The notes beneath the pieces are model-generated. The model saw only the letters and a program-made list of their open reading frames with translations. It was not told the origin of the DNA and did no database searches. The position numbers and the translations under genes were made by a program. A stretch of DNA of 34,072 nucleotides, taken from contig JASFMY010000071.1 in the NCBI GenBank assembly GCA_050117315.1, forward strand, positions 1 to 34,072, read 5' to 3'. How positions within the stretch are numbered: the stretch's first letter is position 1; every line of letters begins with the position of its first letter. This DNA comes from JANQIV01 sp050117315 (GTDB taxonomy: Bacteria; Bacteroidota; Ignavibacteria; Ignavibacteriales; Melioribacteraceae). Of the stretch, positions 31,959-34,072 are shown piece by piece.

Positions 31959-33713
31959 ATGAACTCACTTCTTTTAATGGTTATCAGTTTTTTTGGTTAT
32001 ATCATTTCTTATAAACTTTACGGGAAGTACTTAAGTAAAAAAATCTTCAAATTAAATAACAAAAAATTAACCCCGAGTGTAAAAATCAATGATGGAAAGG
32101 ATTTTGTGCCGACAAAAAAAGAGATTTTATTCGGGCATCATTTTACCTCGATTGCCGGGTTGGGACCAATTGTAGGGCCCGCGATTGCGGTAATATGGGG
32201 ATGGCTGCCCGCTGTGTTGTGGATTTTATTCGGGGCTGTATTTATGGGAGCACTTCATGATTTCGGTTCGTTAATATTGAGTGTCCGAAGCAAGGGACGT
32301 TCAATTGGGGATATCGCGGCAAATTTAATTACGCCGAGAATACGAAACATGTTTCTCGGTATTATGTTCATAACTAACCTAATGGTAATTACTGTGTTCA
32401 CTTTAATTGTTGCAATCTTATTCGATATGTATCCAAGTGCTATAATACCTATCTGGTTGGAAGTGCCGATAGCAATCATGCTCGGTTATGTTATTTATAA
32501 AAAAAACGGCAATCATACATTATGGAAAATTATAGCTGTCGTTTTACTTTTTATTTTTATTGTTGTAGGAACATACTTCCCTGTTGTTCTTCCCGAAACA
32601 ATGGGATTACATCCTTTAGTAATTTGGGCATTTGTATTATTAATCTATGCTTATGTTGCATCAATACTGCCGGTAACTACATTATTACAGCCAAGAGATT
32701 ATATAAATAGCCATCAGTTGATTTTATTATTAGTTCTACTTGTTATATCGGTATTTTGGGTACATCCCGATATTGTTGCGCCTGCAATCTTAAACAAACC
32801 CGAAGGCGCACCTTCAATGATTCCTTTTTTGTTTATCGTGATTGCCTGCGGAGCAATAAGCGGTTTTCATTCACTTATAAGCGGCGGTACAACATCTAAA
32901 CAATGCGAAAAAGAATCCGACACCCTGCCTATAGGTTTCGGCGGGATGCTTGCGGAAGGTTTCTTATCAATAATGGTGGTCATTGCTGTAACAGCCGGAT
33001 TAGGTTTGGGATTACACAGCTTAGGCGGTGAAGTGTTAACCGGGAAATTAGCTTTTTCTACTCACTATGCTGCATGGTCTTCAGCATCGGGGTTGGGAGC
33101 TAAACTAAAAGCCTTTGTGGAAGGGTCCGCAAATTTGATGAGCGGTTTGGGTATCCCGGTAAATATTTCTATGACATTGATGGGGGTTTTTCTTGTAAGT
33201 TTTGCGGCAACTACTTTAGACAGCGCCACACGTGTTCAACGATATATTGTTAATGAAGTGGCTGAGAATTATAATATAAGATCTTTTACGAAACCTCATC
33301 TATCCACCTCTTTAGTTGTTGGTATCGTCTTTTTAATGTGCTTTAATGGAGGTTTTTCAGAAACAGCGCTTAAAAAAGGCGCTCTTACATTATGGCCTTT
33401 GTTCGGAGTTACAAATCAAATGCTTGCCTCCCTTGCCCTGTTTGTTATTACAGTTTACTTAGCCAAAAACAAAGTAAAGATTACTTTTTCAATTATTCCT
33501 GCTGTGATTATGGCTGTAATAACCGTCTGGGGTTCAATTCTTACTACGGAAAATTTTTTTAACGAAAGCAATTATCTCTTAATAATAATTTCGATAATCG
33601 CATTTCTTATTGAAATTTGGATAATTCTTGAATCTGCATTAATCTTGACTAAAATTTATAAAAGCAATATAAAAAAGATATCTAAAGCGTCTCATCTGTC
33701 AAATCGGGATTAA
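31959..33713 (+). CDS. cstA: CstA-family carbon starvation protein (pyruvate/peptide transporter)
   Basis: The 584-residue protein is very hydrophobic with about 16 membrane segments. CstA landmarks include VPTKKEILFGHHFTSIAGLGPIVGPAIAV, WGWLPAVLWILFGAVFMGALHDF, LPVTTLLQPRDYINSHQL, SGFHSLISGGTTSKQ and SFAATTLDSATRVQRYIV. Known members import pyruvate or peptides in the inner membrane. It is shorter than E. coli CstA (about 700 residues), as in many non-enteric relatives. The ATG follows GAGGGAAAA. It is monocistronic and is followed by repeat DNA. Confidence 0.95.
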   Translation: MNSLLLMVISFFGYIISYKLYGKYLSKKIFKLNNKKLTPSVKINDGKDFVPTKKEILFGHHFTSIAGLGPIVGPAIAVIWGWLPAVLWILFGAVFMGALHDFGSLILSVRSKGRSIGDIAANLITPRIRNMFLGIMFITNLMVITVFTLIVAILFDMYPSAIIPIWLEVPIAIMLGYVIYKKNGNHTLWKIIAVVLLFIFIVVGTYFPVVLPETMGLHPLVIWAFVLLIYAYVASILPVTTLLQPRDYINSHQLILLLVLLVISVFWVHPDIVAPAILNKPEGAPSMIPFLFIVIACGAISGFHSLISGGTTSKQCEKESDTLPIGFGGMLAEGFLSIMVVIAVTAGLGLGLHSLGGEVLTGKLAFSTHYAAWSSASGLGAKLKAFVEGSANLMSGLGIPVNISMTLMGVFLVSFAATTLDSATRVQRYIVNEVAENYNIRSFTKPHLSTSLVVGIVFLMCFNGGFSETALKKGALTLWPLFGVTNQMLASLALFVITVYLAKNKVKITFSIIPAVIMAVITVWGSILTTENFFNESNYLLIIISIIAFLIEIWIILESALILTKIYKSNIKKISKASHLSNRD

Positions 33714-33779
33714 TTATGGAATGATGGGATTATTTTATTTTTATCTTTTACTGTCTTTTCTCGAAACCCAGCTAGTGTA

Positions 33780-33797
33780 CCACCGTGCGGACGGTGG
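33780..33797. repeat. CCACCGT/ACGGTGG hairpin downstream of cstA
   Basis: A 7-bp perfect stem with GCGG loop lies 66 nt after the cstA stop. The right arm continues into GGTGGCAGCAA, which recurs at 29810-29820 next to another MITE-like element. There is no T-tract, so a terminator role is uncertain. Confidence 0.5.
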
Positions 33798-33822
33798 CAG
33801 CAATGGATTTTGTTAAGTGACT

Positions 33823-33947
33823 CCAGTGTTATGTCAACAATGAAGTGCCGTGTTATTCCCGAATTCCGCGCGCGGATTATCGGGAATCCACTTTTATAAA
33901 TTAGATTCCCGCTTAATACGTGCGGGAATGACATAGTATAAGTTATT
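33823..33947. repeat. MITE-like inverted-repeat element, right-edge copy
   Basis: The segment is the near reverse complement of 1-118. It includes TTGACATAACACTGG-like and CTATGTCATTCCCG-like ends and shares the outer flank AAATAACTTATA. The central hairpin differs (AATTCCGCGCGCGGATT in place of AAAAGCATT). It lies directly against the terminal repeat of the IS3-family element. Confidence 0.72.
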
Positions 33948-33973
33948 TGTATAGTCCTGAAATAGGTTGACAA
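33948..33973 (+). mobile_element. left terminal repeat of IS3-family element (IS150-like)
   Basis: TGTATAGTCCTGAAATAGG followed by TTGACAA resembles the TGTACTG..CCC.AAAA.GTTGGACA ends of IS150-group elements. The transposase start follows 28 nt later. The rest of the element is outside the window. Confidence 0.55.
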
Positions 33974-34001
33974 AAAAAGTCAACCAAAAACAGGACAAAA
34001 A

Positions 34002-34072
34002 ATGAAAAAAGAAAAATCACAACATTACAGCGAGCAGTTCAAAAGGCAAGTAGTCCAAGATGTATTAGAAGG
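34002..34072 (+). CDS. IS3-family transposase OrfA, N-terminal part, cut by window end
   Basis: The visible 23 residues read MKKEKSQHYSEQFKRQVVQD followed by VLEG. The YSEQFKRQVVQDVL segment is the first helix of the helix-turn-helix OrfA of IS3/IS150-type transposases, which binds the element ends. The rest lies beyond the window. It follows the putative terminal repeat by 28 nt. Confidence 0.8.
   Translation, partial: MKKEKSQHYSEQFKRQVVQDVLE

Noticed and set aside
33710..33973. An 87-residue minus-strand frame at the right edge
   Set aside because: It is translated repeat DNA, the inverted copy of the left-edge element plus a hairpin, overlapping the IS3 end.

Overview
This AT-rich window carries about 26 intact protein genes plus several broken or mobile pieces. 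The likely source is a member of the Bacteroidota/Ignavibacteriota group. The grounds are a TonB-dependent receptor with an N-terminal carboxypeptidase-regulatory-like domain, GGAG-type ribosome sites beside several TTG starts, TTTG/AnnTTTG-like promoter elements, and many short intergenic inverted repeats. The placement rests on gene style and could not be confirmed by a search. No rRNA, tRNA or CRISPR array was seen.

Left edge (1-3030): mobile DNA. A short inverted-repeat element (13-118) abuts the 3' remnant of a group II intron: a maturase domain X fragment, then foldable domains V and VI. Next is an IS110-family transposase (DEDD plus serine) with a structured 3' noncoding segment that may be its guide RNA, followed by dispersed repeats and a YefM-YoeB toxin-antitoxin pair. 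The toxin lacks about three residues.

Middle (3076-22528): mostly chromosomal housekeeping genes. They encode an outer-membrane barrel protein, an aminotransferase converging on aroE with an upstream TPR gene, a degenerate galactokinase, a TRAP transporter split into dctQM (+) and a PAS kinase-dctP pair (-), two TauE/SafE exporters, a Sua5-type threonylcarbamoyl-AMP synthase, a membrane nucleotide cyclase with altered active-site residues next to a HisN-like phosphatase, two thioredoxins, a ferredoxin, and a large GAF-domain protein.

Accessory block (23092-29064): this is the most unusual part. Two perfectly tandem units of about 605 bp each encode a small secreted protein. Promoter, 5' UTR, signal peptide and 3' UTR are nearly identical between the units, while the mature proteins have diverged. 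Each unit has a 14-nt inverted repeat linking its 5' and 3' UTRs. A SurA/parvulin-like periplasmic chaperone follows, then a TonB-dependent receptor. The function of the set is unknown.

Right edge (29065-34072): 1.3 kb of MITE-like elements and a degenerate minisatellite with an exact 21-bp period, then a DinB-like protein, a membrane protein of unknown function and a CstA transporter. The window ends in an inverted copy of the left-edge repeat followed by the start of an IS3-family element. Two repeat pairs (1-118/33823-33947 and 2143-2209/31640-31721) are inverted relative to each other and nested around the chromosomal genes.
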